The notes below the pieces were generated by a model that saw only the letters and a program-made list of their open reading frames with translations, ran no database searches and was not told the origin of the DNA. Source: Lunularia cruciata (lineage: Eukaryota; Streptophyta; Marchantiopsida; Lunulariales; Lunulariaceae). Taken from it: a DNA stretch of 64,000 nt. The stretch is taken from positions 71,490,944 to 71,554,943 of the forward strand of contig OX419755.1 in assembly GCA_948567375.1 (NCBI GenBank), read 5' to 3'. This document shows positions 1 to 11,315 of the stretch, piece after piece (within the stretch, counting starts at the first letter, position 1; every line of letters starts with the position of its first letter). The position numbers and the translations under genes are program-made.

Positions 1-259
1 AGAAACTAGACATATTGTATAAGATAGTGTATTGGATCCTAATTTCATAGAAATTTACTTAAACTATGCAAGTGAGGAAGGGAGCTTATTATGAAGCCAT
101 TGACTTCCTTTCAAGACTAAAGATTGAAGAACATTATGAAAATCTAAAGGATAATCTTCCCAACAAAGAATTGTTTTGATTGACCATGTCTTGAGGAGCC
201 AAATACTCAGAGGAATATCACTAAGAATTTTTATGATTGACCATGTCTTGATGAGCCAG
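1..259 (+). mobile_element. Ty3/gypsy relic, end of RNase H and spacer
   Basis: The plus strand from 66 to about 176 reads as the tail of a Ty3 RNase H domain. The short motifs VRKGA, DFLSRL and LPNKELF are visible and are followed by a stop. The same motif set, in more complete form, occurs on the minus strand near 11316-11450, so this is the same family in opposite orientation. The element is cut by the window edge on the left and interrupted by the LTR insertion at 260. Its integrase resumes at about 4775. The stretch 180-259 contains a short imperfect duplication (GACCATGTCTTGA occurs twice). Confidence 0.7.
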
Positions 260-930
260 TGTGACAACCCGGAAAATATCACTTTTGCGGTAATCGAGTA
301 AGTAAAGTTTGTTCTCGCAGAGATACTATCCAGAATTGGTCAAATATGAAGTCAAAAGTTACAATTGCAGTTCTTCTTGATTGCTTCTTTAATCTCTCAG
401 GTAGAAACTACACCCAAAAGAGAGTAACAAGCTCACAATCTTGACAACTCGTCACGAATACACACATATAATCACAACATAGTCAATTCTGTCCCAACAA
501 CTCTTGATTGTGATGATTTAGATTCTCCCAAAGACGGCACTTCATTGCAAAGAACAATTTCGCCTCAGAATTGTGTTCCACCCCTCCACTGAAGGCACAA
601 CTTCCTCGATTGAAATTGCTTCACATCAACTTTGTGTTGCATTCACCAATGCAGAATACTACCAACACTACAATTCCTCTCAGACCTGTCAAGGCATTGC
701 TCCAATGCACTTCACTCAGGATCAAACACACAAAATGAAGATCAAGGCTATAAATTCCAACATCCACAGACACATTGACTTGCTCTTTGGAATTCTCCAC
801 ACACTCACAACTACAAACACAAAATTGACAATTGGAATTAAGCTTAAGCGACGAGCACTGAGAACAACACTTTGCTTTATCTATCTTCAAAAATATGAAT
901 ACTGAATAACATTGTACTGCAAATGCTCCA

Positions 931-938
931 CTTAAATA
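931..938 (-). promoter_or_regulatory. TATA-like box of the LTR promoter (copy A1)
   Basis: On the minus strand this reads TATTTAAG. The same block is present in copy A2 (40826-40833), and a close variant (TATTTAAA) is in the right LTR of the full element near 16779-16786. It lies about 120 bp downstream of the stop of the LTR ORF, so transcription from here would exclude the ORF of the 5' LTR but include the ORF of the 3' LTR. Assignment is by motif and conservation only. Confidence 0.4.
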
Positions 939-1058
939 CTGAAGCAAACGGCAGACTTGCCTACCTAGGCACCGCTTCCTAACATCTTTTCCTACCTATA
1001 GATCCCAAATGACAGTTTATCGTTTCATATCTGCCTCTTCTTATCTCAAAATTGACTT

Positions 1059-3604
1059 CTATCCCGATCCAATGTCTACCTCATCATCGGCTTCCAAACC
1101 CGATGATCTTCCTATTACTTCACCTTCTTTGGGTATGATTGATTCTACTAGTTTCTTCACTAATTCTACGACTTCTTCACTACAATCTTTAATTGAGCTC
1201 ATGGGTAATCTATCTACACTCTTATTTCTTGACCCACTCTTCTCTAATGTATCAATTCGCAAGTCCAATGACACTTGAACTCCTACTTCTGCAACATCGG
1301 GTTTCTTCTCCACTATCACACTAGTCCGAATTTTCTCTAACTCCGATTTGACTAAATCCAACCTAAGACTAACATTATTTTCTACCTCTAACATTTTCCT
1401 ATCTACACGCTCTCTCAACCAAATCAGCAAGGTGTTCATGTCCACGTCCTTGGCTTTTTGTTTTTGAGTCTCCTGCACAAGTAATTTCAGCTCATGTAGG
1501 CAAGCTTCTTCCAATCTTCCTTCAGCCTCCATGCTTAAGATCGCTCTTAATTTCCCCGCAATTTCTCCTACTGATTCCGACTCATATCCTCGAGAGCGTT
1601 CTACCTTTAACTCCACGCGATACATCTTCAACTCGTCTTCGTATTCTACAGCGAGCATTTTCTTCTCCTTTGCACACTGCATATTCTGTTGTTCCACACT
1701 CTTGACAAGTTCTCGCAATCGCTCTTCTTCTTCTTGCCTGGATGTCAACTCTCTCTGCCATGCTTGATCTTTTGCTGCGGCACTCTTCTTCAAGCTGTCC
1801 AACTCCTGCTCCATCACGATGGTCATTGCCTTCAAATGGACATTCTCGATGCGCACATCACTCACTTCCTCCTTCATCTTGCCCAACCACATTGCCTACT
1901 CCTTCAATTCTCCAACTTGCTTCTACAATTCCTTCTCCTTCTTTGCGCAGCTTCCTTGTAGCCGGCTCAGCGTTTTCTTCCTCGAGTCTTCCTCCCTCCA
2001 AAGTTCTTCAATTTCTTCATGTCTTTGGACTTGTTGCTCCTGCAGCTCCTGCACTTCATTCAACAGATGCTTCACCACCTGTAGCTCATTCATCCCTTTC
2101 CTTCAATCTTGGCCAATTCCTCTCCAATGTTCTTTCAATAGCTTGAGCAATGGTGTGACCACCTTCGTCAAGTATGTTATCTCGCTGAAGTTTTCTTCTT
2201 CATTGCCACCTTCGTCTGGAGTCTTCTTCTGCATCATTGGCTCCTTCATCCGAAGTCGCGATCTTTGTATCTTCATTGTGTTGGCATTGTCTTTGTCTTG
2301 GCCTCTTGAACTCGGCCCCGTGAGATACTCCTCTTTCAATTCAGGTCTTGGCTTGTTCCCTACCATTGCCTCACCAGCCTCACTTACTACCACCGATTGC
2401 TGGACTTCTGGCTCTCCCTCACTATCGCTCCCAGACTCCTCACTTTTCAAGGTGAGCTCTTCTTCTTCCGAGTCCTCTTCCTGCGACGCAGTTTCTTCAT
2501 CAGACTCTGATCCCAATGATGCCACTCTTACGACTTTAGCGGTCTTCAACATCAGCCTCCGAGTCTTTCTTTGTATGGGCGACGACTTGGCTTCTTTGGG
2601 TTTACTTTGCTTCTTTGTCTTTAGATTGGTAACATCTTTGATCCTCCACTGTCCCGTCCTTGCAAAGTACTCGTCTTCGCTCGTAGATGCAACATATATT
2701 GGCGCTCCTCTTTGTCTGCTTCCCGTCTCAAATCGGGGTGCATGTGCAATACCATACGATGACGCTCGTCTTCGGACAGTAGGTTCAGCCCAAAGTAGAA
2801 ATGAGCCGCAAATGGTGCAAAATAATACGGTGGCGAGCCCGTTCTCCAATTCACCACCATCTGCCTTGTTCGGTGATGGAAGCACTTCGCCCAATTCATT
2901 GGTACTCCTGCAAACATCTGATGGAAGAAGACTGCCTGTTGCATGGTCACGTAAGTCGTTTGTTCTGGCTTGAACATGGCCATCATTGCCCCCACGATAT
3001 TTCTTCGGATCGGGTCCCAATAGGATTCCACCTTGTAACCATTTGTAGTTCTCGAAGCAAAAAACGAGTTACGGATCTCCGTCATCTCCTCTACAGCATC
3101 ACACTTCTGATAGAAGGTGATCCTTGTCGGCTCTCTTGCTTCTCTCCCCAATACTAATTTCCAATCCGACTCAACCCATCGAGCCAGATTGCCTCTCTTC
3201 CCCTCTACTTTGGGACCCTCCTCACAATTATTGGCAGCAATTTTTGCCATTACTCCCGGGAAACTGAAATTCCAGTTGCATGCTAAAAATGTAATACAAA
3301 GTCTAACTAAGACTTCGATCCTAGCTACTACATCTACTCTTTGGATTGCAAAACCTCTCACCGCTAGCGCATTGGCCACCTTCTTCGCCATGATTTGTTC
3401 TCTTGTTCTACGCTGTTGGAAAACAAGACCCTCTCCTGGACGAGACACTCTAACTCCCTCAGGGTTTCGGAAAATTTCACTCTCGATGGGCTTCTGGACA
3501 CGCATTACTGCAGGACGACTACTCAAAGGAATTGGGAATTTACTCAGAGTGTTTGAATTCCTCCTGCGCAGTTGCACTTTTATATTGCCCCGAATTGCAG
3601 TCAT
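1059..3604 (-). pseudogene. LTR-encoded ORF (copy A1), about 850 codons, broken
   Basis: The frame starts at an ATG at 3604-3602, with an in-frame TGA just upstream (both also seen in copy A2), and ends at a TAG at 1059-1061. The first third (3604 to about 2685) is one open frame containing ESDWKLVLGRE, NGYKVESYWDPIRR, FFHQMFAGVP and NWRTGSPPYYFAPFA. A frameshift near 2685 moves to a second frame, which holds DEYFARTGQW, a Ser/Glu-rich acidic stretch, and then a long coiled coil to the end (for example VMEQELDSLKKSAAAKDQ). Within this frame there are a TGA at 2103-2105 and two TAG codons (1923-1925 and 1896-1898). Copy A2 has CAG at the two TAG sites, so C-to-T decay explains them. I recognise no family. 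No RT, integrase or CCHC motif is present. It is not expected to make full-length protein now. Confidence 0.75.
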
Positions 3605-3993
3605 TCTTCAGTCGATTTTGTTGGTGATTTTCTCTCTTTTGCGTGCACTCCCGGTCACTGTCAAGACATGATTCTTTTGCCCCCGCCATTTCTTGAAATG
3701 TACTTTCTTGCCACGTATAGAGGTTGTTAAACGGTCTTTGTCTTTCCTGTGTTTTCCAACCCAAAGATGGTGATCTTTGGATTGTTCCCGGCGTACTCCT
3801 CTTTCGAGTACCTCCATCATCGGATCCGATGTCAACTTCTTCGGCTTTCCTCCGAAGTTACTTCCGTCCATTCTTTGTCCGCAATTTGACTTTTCCGTGC
3901 TTACTTTGTCTCTTAAACACTACCAACCATAGAAAAACAAAAAATGTGGGTACCACAGCCAGATACTTAGAGGAATATCACTACCTTTGTCAT

Positions 3994-4055
3994 ATCATAT
4001 GTCTAACTATTGGTATTACAATACATACTGTAATACCAATAGCTAGACATATGAT
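3994..4055. repeat. Head-to-head 27-bp inverted repeat
   Basis: Arms 3994-4020 and 4029-4055 are reverse complements with one mismatch and are separated by 8 bases (ATACATAC). Each arm is the start of the R2 repeat (TGTAATACCAATAG...). It looks like two R2 ends facing outward. Confidence 0.85.
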
Positions 4056-4728
4056 CTAGAGATGAAATTTGGTTTGGTAACATATGGAAGAATGTTATAC
4101 ATGATGGACTAAGTAGATCAGACATAGGTATCACCAAAAGAGTACTTCTACTAATATGCCAGAAATCAAAACATGCTTGAAGACTTTAGAATCAATAGCT
4201 AGACATATTATCTAAAGGTAGAATTTGGATTGGTGACATCTATAGGATGATACACATAATGACAAGGTAGATCAGGTAGAGGTATTGCCAAAAGATCACT
4301 TCTACTAATAGGGCAGAAACCAAAATAGGCCTAAAAACTTTGAAGGCAATTTTAGAGGCCTAAATGGATGAATTAGGCCTTGAAAATGTGCACATCTCCC
4401 TCCTCCTCCCAAATTGGAAAAAAAAGGCTGGGCTTTCCCTCCACCCTAGTTTTTCTCAACAAGAGCTTTCCAATGGTACCTCACCCACATGATTATGAGA
4501 TTCCTACAAGAAGATTCTCTAAAAAATTCCCTTTAGTCAAAGCATGTTTGACCAACCAGATGGGACCAGAATCAACATGTCACCCATCCAAGAAAGTAAT
4601 CTAAGGGTAGAGCTTGTTGATAGGTCACCTATCCATGTACTTAATCCTATGGTGGAGTATCCTTGGAGGAGATCCTCTTTGACTATATAATAAAGAGAAG
4701 GTGCTCTCTTGGGGCACAAAAGTTTGTG
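4029..4728 (+). repeat. R2 repeat, probable solo or truncated LTR
   Basis: The repeat starts TGTAATACC. Related sequence occurs at 17488-17672, which carries the other end (GGAGTATTACA), and inverted at about 44380-44945. The ends TGTAATAC / GTATTACA are inverted repeats with TG..CA termini, which fits an LTR. A segment of about 155 bp is tandemly duplicated inside this copy (about 4041-4195 and 4196-4350; both start at GCTAGACATAT). A TATA-like CTATATAATAAAG occurs near 4683. The 3' end appears lost, since integrase sequence follows directly. Confidence 0.6.
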
Positions 4729-4774
4729 TGTGAAACCTATGGCTATTGAGACCAATTTTGCCATTAGTGCTATT

Positions 4775-5935
4775 TGAGAAATAGGAGATTGACTTCATGC
4801 AACCAATCCAACTGGCTACAAAGACTACAAGGAGAAGGTACATCTTAGTATGTATAGACTATGTTGTAAAGATGGTTGAGGCAAAAGAAACCTGAGCAAG
4901 AGATGATGCAAAAACATTCATAAAATTCTTATTTCCAAACATCATCTCCCATTATGGATGCCTATTGGAATTGGTTAGTGCACCCTATAATCCAAAGGTG
5001 AATAGGTCAACTAAAAAATCCAATGGATTACTATGAAAAATTCTTAATAAAGTAATTTTAAATTCTACATATGATTGAGATATCAGTTTCCAACTACCTT
5101 GTGGACATATCAATCCATTGAGAAGATTACCACAAAACAAATGCCTTGGTTTCTAGATAATTGCCTCCACCCAATCCTTTTGGTGGAGTTTGAAGTACCT
5201 TTGAGTCAAATACTTTCTTAAAAATATTTGTTCAAGAAGAACGTCAAGAACTTTGGATATAGCACTTGATGTTCTTGGAGGAAAAGAAGGATAATAGGGT
5301 ATTTCAAATAGTGGTTTATGGGTACCCATAAGTTTTGCATAAAATATTTTATGGAACTTTGAAAACTCCATAAAGTTGCATAGTTGATGTGAAAAGATTT
5401 TAGTGCAATATCCATATTCCCATAAAATTTACAAGTCACTTTTCTCTTGACCTATAAAATTTTATGTGAATACCCATAATCACATAGGATTTATAGACAA
5501 AACTAGACCAAAAATTTTTCATTACATGAAACAACATGGCCACTCGAAGTTTTATATGTAGAGTATTTGAAATGCCTCACCTCTTTTATGATTACCTATA
5601 AAAGTATTTACAACTTTTGGTATTTCCATAAAGAACACCCATAAATTCTTCATTTGAAACTCCTCAATGCATATGAGCATACAAAGGTGATTCAACTCAA
5701 AAGGAAAGAATACCACAATAAGAAGATCAAGTGTGTTGTTGTGAAGGATTGATACTTGGTTTTATTCTATGATATGATATTTTTGGGGAAGTTGCACTTA
5801 AGGTCGATAGGAGCTTACAAGGTTCTACAAGTTTTTGAGAATGGGTCTCTCTAATTTTCCAACCTCAAAGGAAATCCATTTGCCATGAGGATGACTAGAT
5901 GGCATGTCTAAAGATAATTCAACTAGAGAAGGTGA
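4775..5935 (+). pseudogene. Ty3/gypsy integrase relic (plus strand)
   Basis: The plus strand from about 4785 reads as an integrase core with stops: RRRYILVCIDYV, KMVEAKETRA and ISHYGCLLELVS, then NPKVN and SNGLL where a GLxEK block is expected. The C-terminal part at about 5760-5900 reads GKLHLRS.GAYKVLQVFENGSL and NLKGNPFAMR. The same C-terminal region occurs on the minus strand near 10242-10050. It is very probably the continuation of the relic at 1-259, separated by the solo LTR and R2. Several in-frame stops and missing catalytic acids show it is dead. Confidence 0.75.
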
Positions 5936-6163
5936 TTGTTGTGTTTATGAGGATGCTCATATTTGAGGATTTAAAAATTAATTTTGTGGTAAATTGTTTT
6001 GTTAATAACACATAGCTAAGGAGTGGATTGTTTGCCTCATTTAAGGAGAATTCCTTGTTTTGGAGAATAATTGAAATCCCATGCTTTACCTTTGGGTCAA
6101 AAGAAGGAGATCCAAAGGGCAAAGGACTATTTCTCCAAAGAATGGATTCAGCCAAAGGCAAAT
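5936..6163 (+). other. 3' end of the plus-strand gypsy relic, non-coding
   Basis: GGATGCTCATATTTGAGG at about 5950-5967 matches the sequence just before the PPT of the full element (plus-strand 10000-10024, reverse complement). The purine tract itself is lost. A possible LTR start (TGTGGTAAATTG) follows near 5980, but only about 180 bp remain before the next element begins. Confidence 0.45.
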
Positions 6164-9100
6164 TGTGACAACCAGGCAAGTATCACTTTTGTGGTAATCA
6201 ATGAGTAAAGTTCATTCCCATAGAGATATAAGTAAGAAATGGTCAAATACAAAATAAATAGTAACAATTAGTTCTTCTTGGTTGCATTTTTAATCTTTTA
6301 GGTAGAAACCACACCCAAAAGGGAGTAACAAGCGCTCAACAACAATTCTTGTCATTACATTACACACCCATAATCACAATACTTCTAATTCTCTCCAAAC
6401 AAACTCTGATTGTGATGATTTAGATTATCTCAAATCAAGATGCTTCACTACAAAATGACTTCACCTTGGAATTGTGTTCCACCCCTCCATTGAATGCACA
6501 ACTTCCTCAATCAAAGTTGCTTTGCATCAATCTAATATTGTGCTCACCAATGCAAAATACTATCAACAATATAGTTCCTCATAGATCCATCAAGGCATTG
6601 CTTCAAACTCAAGATCAAACACACAAGATGAAATCAACACTATGGAATCCAACATCCAACAAGCTCACTGACTTGCACTTTAAAATTCTCCAAACACTAA
6701 TAAACACACACAGGATTTATACTCAAAATTAGGTTGAAATCACAAGCACTCAATTATAGCACTTTGCTTTACTCAACTTTGAAAATATAAATACTGAACA
6801 ACCACACACTACAAATGTCTCCTTTAGATAGGCAAAGCACTTTGATAGTTCCTAACTAAAATACCATTTCAACCAATCCTAACAATCTCCTGATCCAAAA
6901 TGACAACCCACTCTTCATATCTATCAATTCCAATCTCAAATTGATTATGAATCCAATTTGATGTCTACTTCTTCTTCTTCTTCTTCTACACCTAATGTAA
7001 CTTTCTTTGTATCTTGTACTTTGGACTTATCTACTACAACCAATCCTTCCTCTATTTCTATAATCTCCTCAGTCTAAACTGCAATTGAAGTCATGGCTAA
7101 ACCACCTACATTCTCATTTTCTAACCCACTATCTCCTAATGTCTTTGGCAACTCACTCAAAGACACTTACACTCCTACTTCTCCTACTTTGAAATTTGCT
7201 TTTACCTTCATATCACTACAATGTCTATCTAATTCTGATTGAACCAAATTTAGTCTGAGATAGACATTGTCTCCTACTTTTAACATCTTTTGATCCATTC
7301 TGTCTCTTAAGAAAATCAACAATTTATCATGTTTGTGTCCTTCATCTTTCTCTTCCTCATCTCTTGCACTAACAACTTCAACTCGTGCAGTCTAACTTCT
7401 TCCACTTTAAATTTTGCTTATATCTTCAACATTGCTATGATCTTCATGACTATTGCTCCTACTTGCTTTGATGTATGATCTCAAGTTTGCTCTACTTCCA
7501 ACTCTTCACAATACATCTTTAGTACATCTTCCAACTCTACTTTCACTGCTTCCTTCTCCTCCATGTATTGGGAAAGTTGGGCTTCTACATTGATGACAAG
7601 TCCTTGCAATTGCTCATCTTCTCTATTCCTCTTGGCTAACTCACACTTCAAGGCTTGATCCTTCTCTATTGCACTCGAGTTCAGACTCTCTAATTCTTGT
7701 TTTATTATGGCTACAATTGCTTTTGAGTGTATGGCTTTGATATGAGCTTCATCAAATTCTCCTTTCAAATTCTCAAAGGCAGTCTTTTGCTTGCTTTGCT
7801 TGTTAGCTTGATTTTCAAGCTCACCTCCTTGCTTCTCAAAAGCATTCCGCAAGTTCTCAAGCCTCTTCTGCCAAAGTACTTCATCAACCCAAAGCTCCTC
7901 AGCTTGCTTCTCTCCTTGTGTTAAGTTCTCATTCAATTGTGCTATCTCTTAACTTAGATACTTCAAAACATGCAATTCATCCTTTACTTTCCGATGATCC
8001 TTCTTCAACTCCTCCTTCTTTAGCTCTAACAATAATGGAGAGACAAATCTTGGACAAGTATGCTACTCCACCAAAATCTCCTTCATCTTCTTGGTCTTCA
8101 TACTCTGCTTGCATTGGTGCTTCTTCAATTGGTGCCTTACCCCAAAGTCTTGATCTTCTCACCTTTAGAGTAACCTTTTCTGAGCTATCTTCTTCTCCTT
8201 TATCTTTACTTACTGCACTTGGTCCTGCAATGGCAGATTGCGTAGTCTTCTTCATTCTTGTTCCTCATGGGAATACTAACCTCGGCTCTTCTTCTCACTA
8301 CTTTTTTATCTCAACTATAAGAAACTCTAGATAAGGAATATGTCCTCCTTCTATTCGGTCAATTGCCGCATGGAACTCTTGATCTTCCTCCTCAGCCGCT
8401 TCCTCCAACTACAACTGAAATATGGGTTCTCCCTCACTCCCACTGCTCAATTCCTCACTTTGCAATGTGAGTTTTGCTTCTTCTTCTTTGGCCAAGTCCT
8501 TTGACTTGTACTCAACTTCTCCTTCTAACTCTTCTCTCAATGATGGGTCTCACAAGACTACTTCATGCCTCAAGTCCAACCTTCTTGTCTTTTGTGACTG
8601 TACTGGTGACACAATTTCTTCAAGTTGGGTTTGCTTCTTTGTCTTTGAGATGGTCACCTCCAATCTCTTCTGCTATCTAATATTGGCAAAGTGGTTTATT
8701 GCTACTTTGGATTTGGTGGATGTATTGTTGCTCTTTTGCATCTACTTCTCTTCACAAATTGGGGTGAAAGTGAGACACCATCTTCTATCTTTAGGCCACA
8801 CTTAGCAAATTCAACCCAAGGTTAAAGTGCACTGCAAATGGCACTAAGTAGTGTGGCGGTGATTTGTCTCTCCAGTTCTATATCATTTACCTTGTTTGTT
8901 AGTGAAAGCACTTCACCCAATTTATTGGTTCTCTTGCAAACATTTGATGAAAGAATACCGCCTGGTGCTTCATTACATAAGTGGTTTTCTCTATCTTGAA
9001 GTTTTCTATCATTGCCTTAACAATGCTTTGCCTTATTGAGTCTTGGTATGTATCACTTTATAACCATTCTTTGTACGTGGAGCACTAAAAGAGTTTGCAC

Positions 9101-9995
9101 TTCTATGATCTCTTCTATAGACTCTTTCTTTCCATAGAATATGACTTTGGGCTCCTCATCAGCCTCTTTCCCTAGGACTAATGTCCAATCTGACTCTATC
9201 CATCAAGCCGGATTGCCTCTCTTCCCTTCTTCTTCAAGGCCTTCCTCACAATTCCTTGTAGCTATTTTTGCCATGAAATTTGGAAAACTCAAGTTCTAGT
9301 TCCAGGCTAGAAAGGTGATCCAAAGTCTACCCAAGACTTTGATCCTTGCTATGACATCTAACCTCCAAATTTCAAGATTCCTCACTATGAGTGAGGGACT
9401 TTTCTTTCAACCCCTCATTGGCATTGTGCAATCTCTAACTCTTTGTCTTTAGAAAAATATCCTTCCCTTGGACAAGAAATCCTCATTCCCTCAAAATTCT
9501 TAAAAATTGAACTCTCAGCTGGCTTCATAACATATATTCCTTCAAGACAACTACTTAGTGGCATAGGTTACTTGCATGACATTTCAAAAATCTCTTGACA
9601 AAGTCTTAATCTTATAGTTCTTTGTTGCACGGTCATTCCTCAGTCACTCTTCACTTGATAATCACACACTTTGCATGCATTCCTCCTATCATTATCAATT
9701 TTATCCCACTCACAACTTAGCCATTTTCTTGCTTGCATGTTCTTGACTGGCACACCTAAAGGAAGGTTGTTACTTTGTCTTTGCATTGGGTTGATCACCT
9801 TGAGGCAAAGTTTCCATACTTTGGGTTTCTCACTTGACAAGTTTGATCCAAGTTCTTCTTTCCTAACACAAAATAAGTGACTTTAGGTTCAACCCAAAGA
9901 CACAATTCTCCTTCTTTCTTTGCTATTAGGTTCAATCCAACTTCAATTGTACACTTCTTCAAAATACAATAAAACCAAAAAATTTGGGTACCACA
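6164..9995 (-). repeat. 3' LTR of the full gypsy element (copy B-left)
   Basis: Starts TGTGACAACC and ends GGTACCACA on the plus strand, aligning with copy A1 and A2 throughout but clearly more diverged. It is 3,832 bp long and complete. It contains a decayed version of the LTR ORF (6945-9636). The PPT abuts its right end. Confidence 0.88.
6945..9636 (-). pseudogene. LTR-encoded ORF (copy B-left), heavily decayed
   Basis: The start ATG (9636-9634) and stop (TAA at 6945-6947, where the A copies have TAG) fall at the same alignment positions as in the A copies. Recognisable short blocks include PLSS near the N terminus, QAVFFHQMFA, NWVKCFH and SHFHPNL. The segment 7936-7481 is an open coiled coil of about 150 residues with EKDQALKCELAKRN and QLSQYMEEKEAVKVELED. 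Many stops interrupt the rest. Function is unknown, as for the A copies. Confidence 0.65.
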
Positions 9996-9997
9996 TA

Positions 9998-10008
9998 CTC
10001 CCTCCCTC
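9998..10008 (-). promoter_or_regulatory. Polypurine tract (PPT)
   Basis: The minus strand reads GAGGGAGGGAG, then TA, then the LTR start TGTGG. This is the expected plus-strand priming site next to the 3' LTR. Confidence 0.8.
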
Positions 10009-11135
10009 AAATATGAGCATCCACACAAACACTAGCATTGGCTTCTTTATACAAGTCCAAATCCACAGTCCAATATTTTGAACTCTCCACCCATTCACTA
10101 GAGTGGCAAAGGGATTGCCATTTAGGTTTGCAAGTTGAATAGAGCTATTTTCATAAATGTGCATCACACAGTATGGCCCCATCCACCTTAAGTGTAGCTT
10201 GCCTAGAGAAAATATTTTTTGATTGTCATATAACAACACCAAATTGCACTCTTGAACAAAAACAAGTTTTATTCTCTTATCATGCCTGACTTTCCACTAC
10301 TCTTGTACTTCCTTTGTGGTTTCCATTACATTGTCTCTTTTCTCTTCTAACCACATCAGTTGATGGATCCAAAGATCCTAAATTTTCTCCTCTTACAATC
10401 ATTCCTCACAAAGGATCCAATATGATGATACTTCCAATTCAATTGGTAGTATGAGATGCAATCCATATGTCAAGAAATATGGAGTCTATTTGGTTGTTAT
10501 CTTTTTGGTCGTTCTATAAGCCCACAAAGCTGCAAGTAACTTCATGTCCCAATTGTAGGCATAGTTGATTGTCACCTTATTCAAAACTTTGCACAACAAT
10601 CCATTCACTTTCTCCATTAGTCCATTTGCTTTTGGATTATGAGTCATCTTTTGATGTTTAATCTGGAAGTACTTGGTTAATGCTTCCACCATGGAGTTCA
10701 AAAAATGAGTCTCTCAATCACTTGACCAATTTCAAAGGACATCCATAATATGAAATGATGTTTTGGAAGAAAATTCTGCAATTGTTTCCACATTATCTCT
10801 CTGAGTTGCCTTAGCTTCAAACATCTTGGTAGCATAACCAATACACACCAAGATGTATCTTTTCCTCATGAGTTGGATCACCAGTTGGATTGGACCTACA
10901 AAACAATTCCCCATTTTTCAAATGGGATCAATGGAAAAATAGGTCTCAAAGGGTACTAGGAAGTAGCCGTTGGCTTTCCTATTCTTTGACAGGCATCACA
11001 ACTTTGGATATAGGCATGAGTGTCCTTGTACATTGTAGGCCACCAATACCTCAGTGAAAGAATTTTCTTTACAATATTCTTTAGGGTACAATGTCCTCTT
11101 GATGCTTCCAAATGCAAGGACTCTATTACTCCTCC
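10000..11135 (-). pseudogene. Integrase of the full gypsy element, decayed
   Basis: On the minus strand the zinc-binding region appears near 11110-10980, with RYWWPTMYKDTHAYIQSC and CDACQR. The core follows at 10914-10732 (FVGPIQLVIQLMRKRYILV, ATKMFEAKATQRDN) and 10701-10486 (HNPKANGLMEKVNGLL, LWAYRTTKK). The C-terminal part at 10242-10050 contains GKLHLRWMGPYCVM and NPFATLVNGWRVQN. The first core Asp and several others are lost, and frames change several times. No chromodomain is visible before the PPT. Confidence 0.8.
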
Positions 11136-11315
11136 AACTTTGTATGCTTTTAAGCATCTCTAAACTACTCTTTCTTGGCCTATTTTAAACAAAATATTTT
11201 GTTTTAGTTGGTATGGTCTTATTTTCTTGAGGAAGACTGCACTCTGCTCTAGGTCTGGCCTTTCAAGACATTGGCAATGATGCAGATAGTGATATTCAGC
11301 CACATATCTTGTACT

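Larger units (their letters stand above)
260..3957 (-). mobile_element. Solo LTR of a Ty3/gypsy family (copy A1), 3,698 bp, with target duplication
   Basis: The sequence starts TGTGACAACC and ends GGGTACCACA on the plus strand, so it has TG..CA ends. It is flanked by a perfect 5-bp duplication GCCAG (255-259 and 3958-3962). No internal retrotransposon sequence is attached, so it is a solo LTR left by LTR-LTR recombination. It aligns along its length with 40155-43849 (copy A2) and, more diverged, with the two LTRs of the element at 6164-18795. Those LTRs fix the orientation of the family as minus. Unusually, it contains a long broken reading frame in the sense direction (1059-3604). A TATA-like motif lies downstream of that frame, which places the frame in U3. 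Confidence 0.93.

Noticed and set aside
573-2973. Plus-strand reading frames across the LTR (for example 1819-2973, Ser/Leu/Phe-rich)
   Set aside because: They are complements of the sense coiled-coil and acidic frame; composition is that of an antisense shadow.
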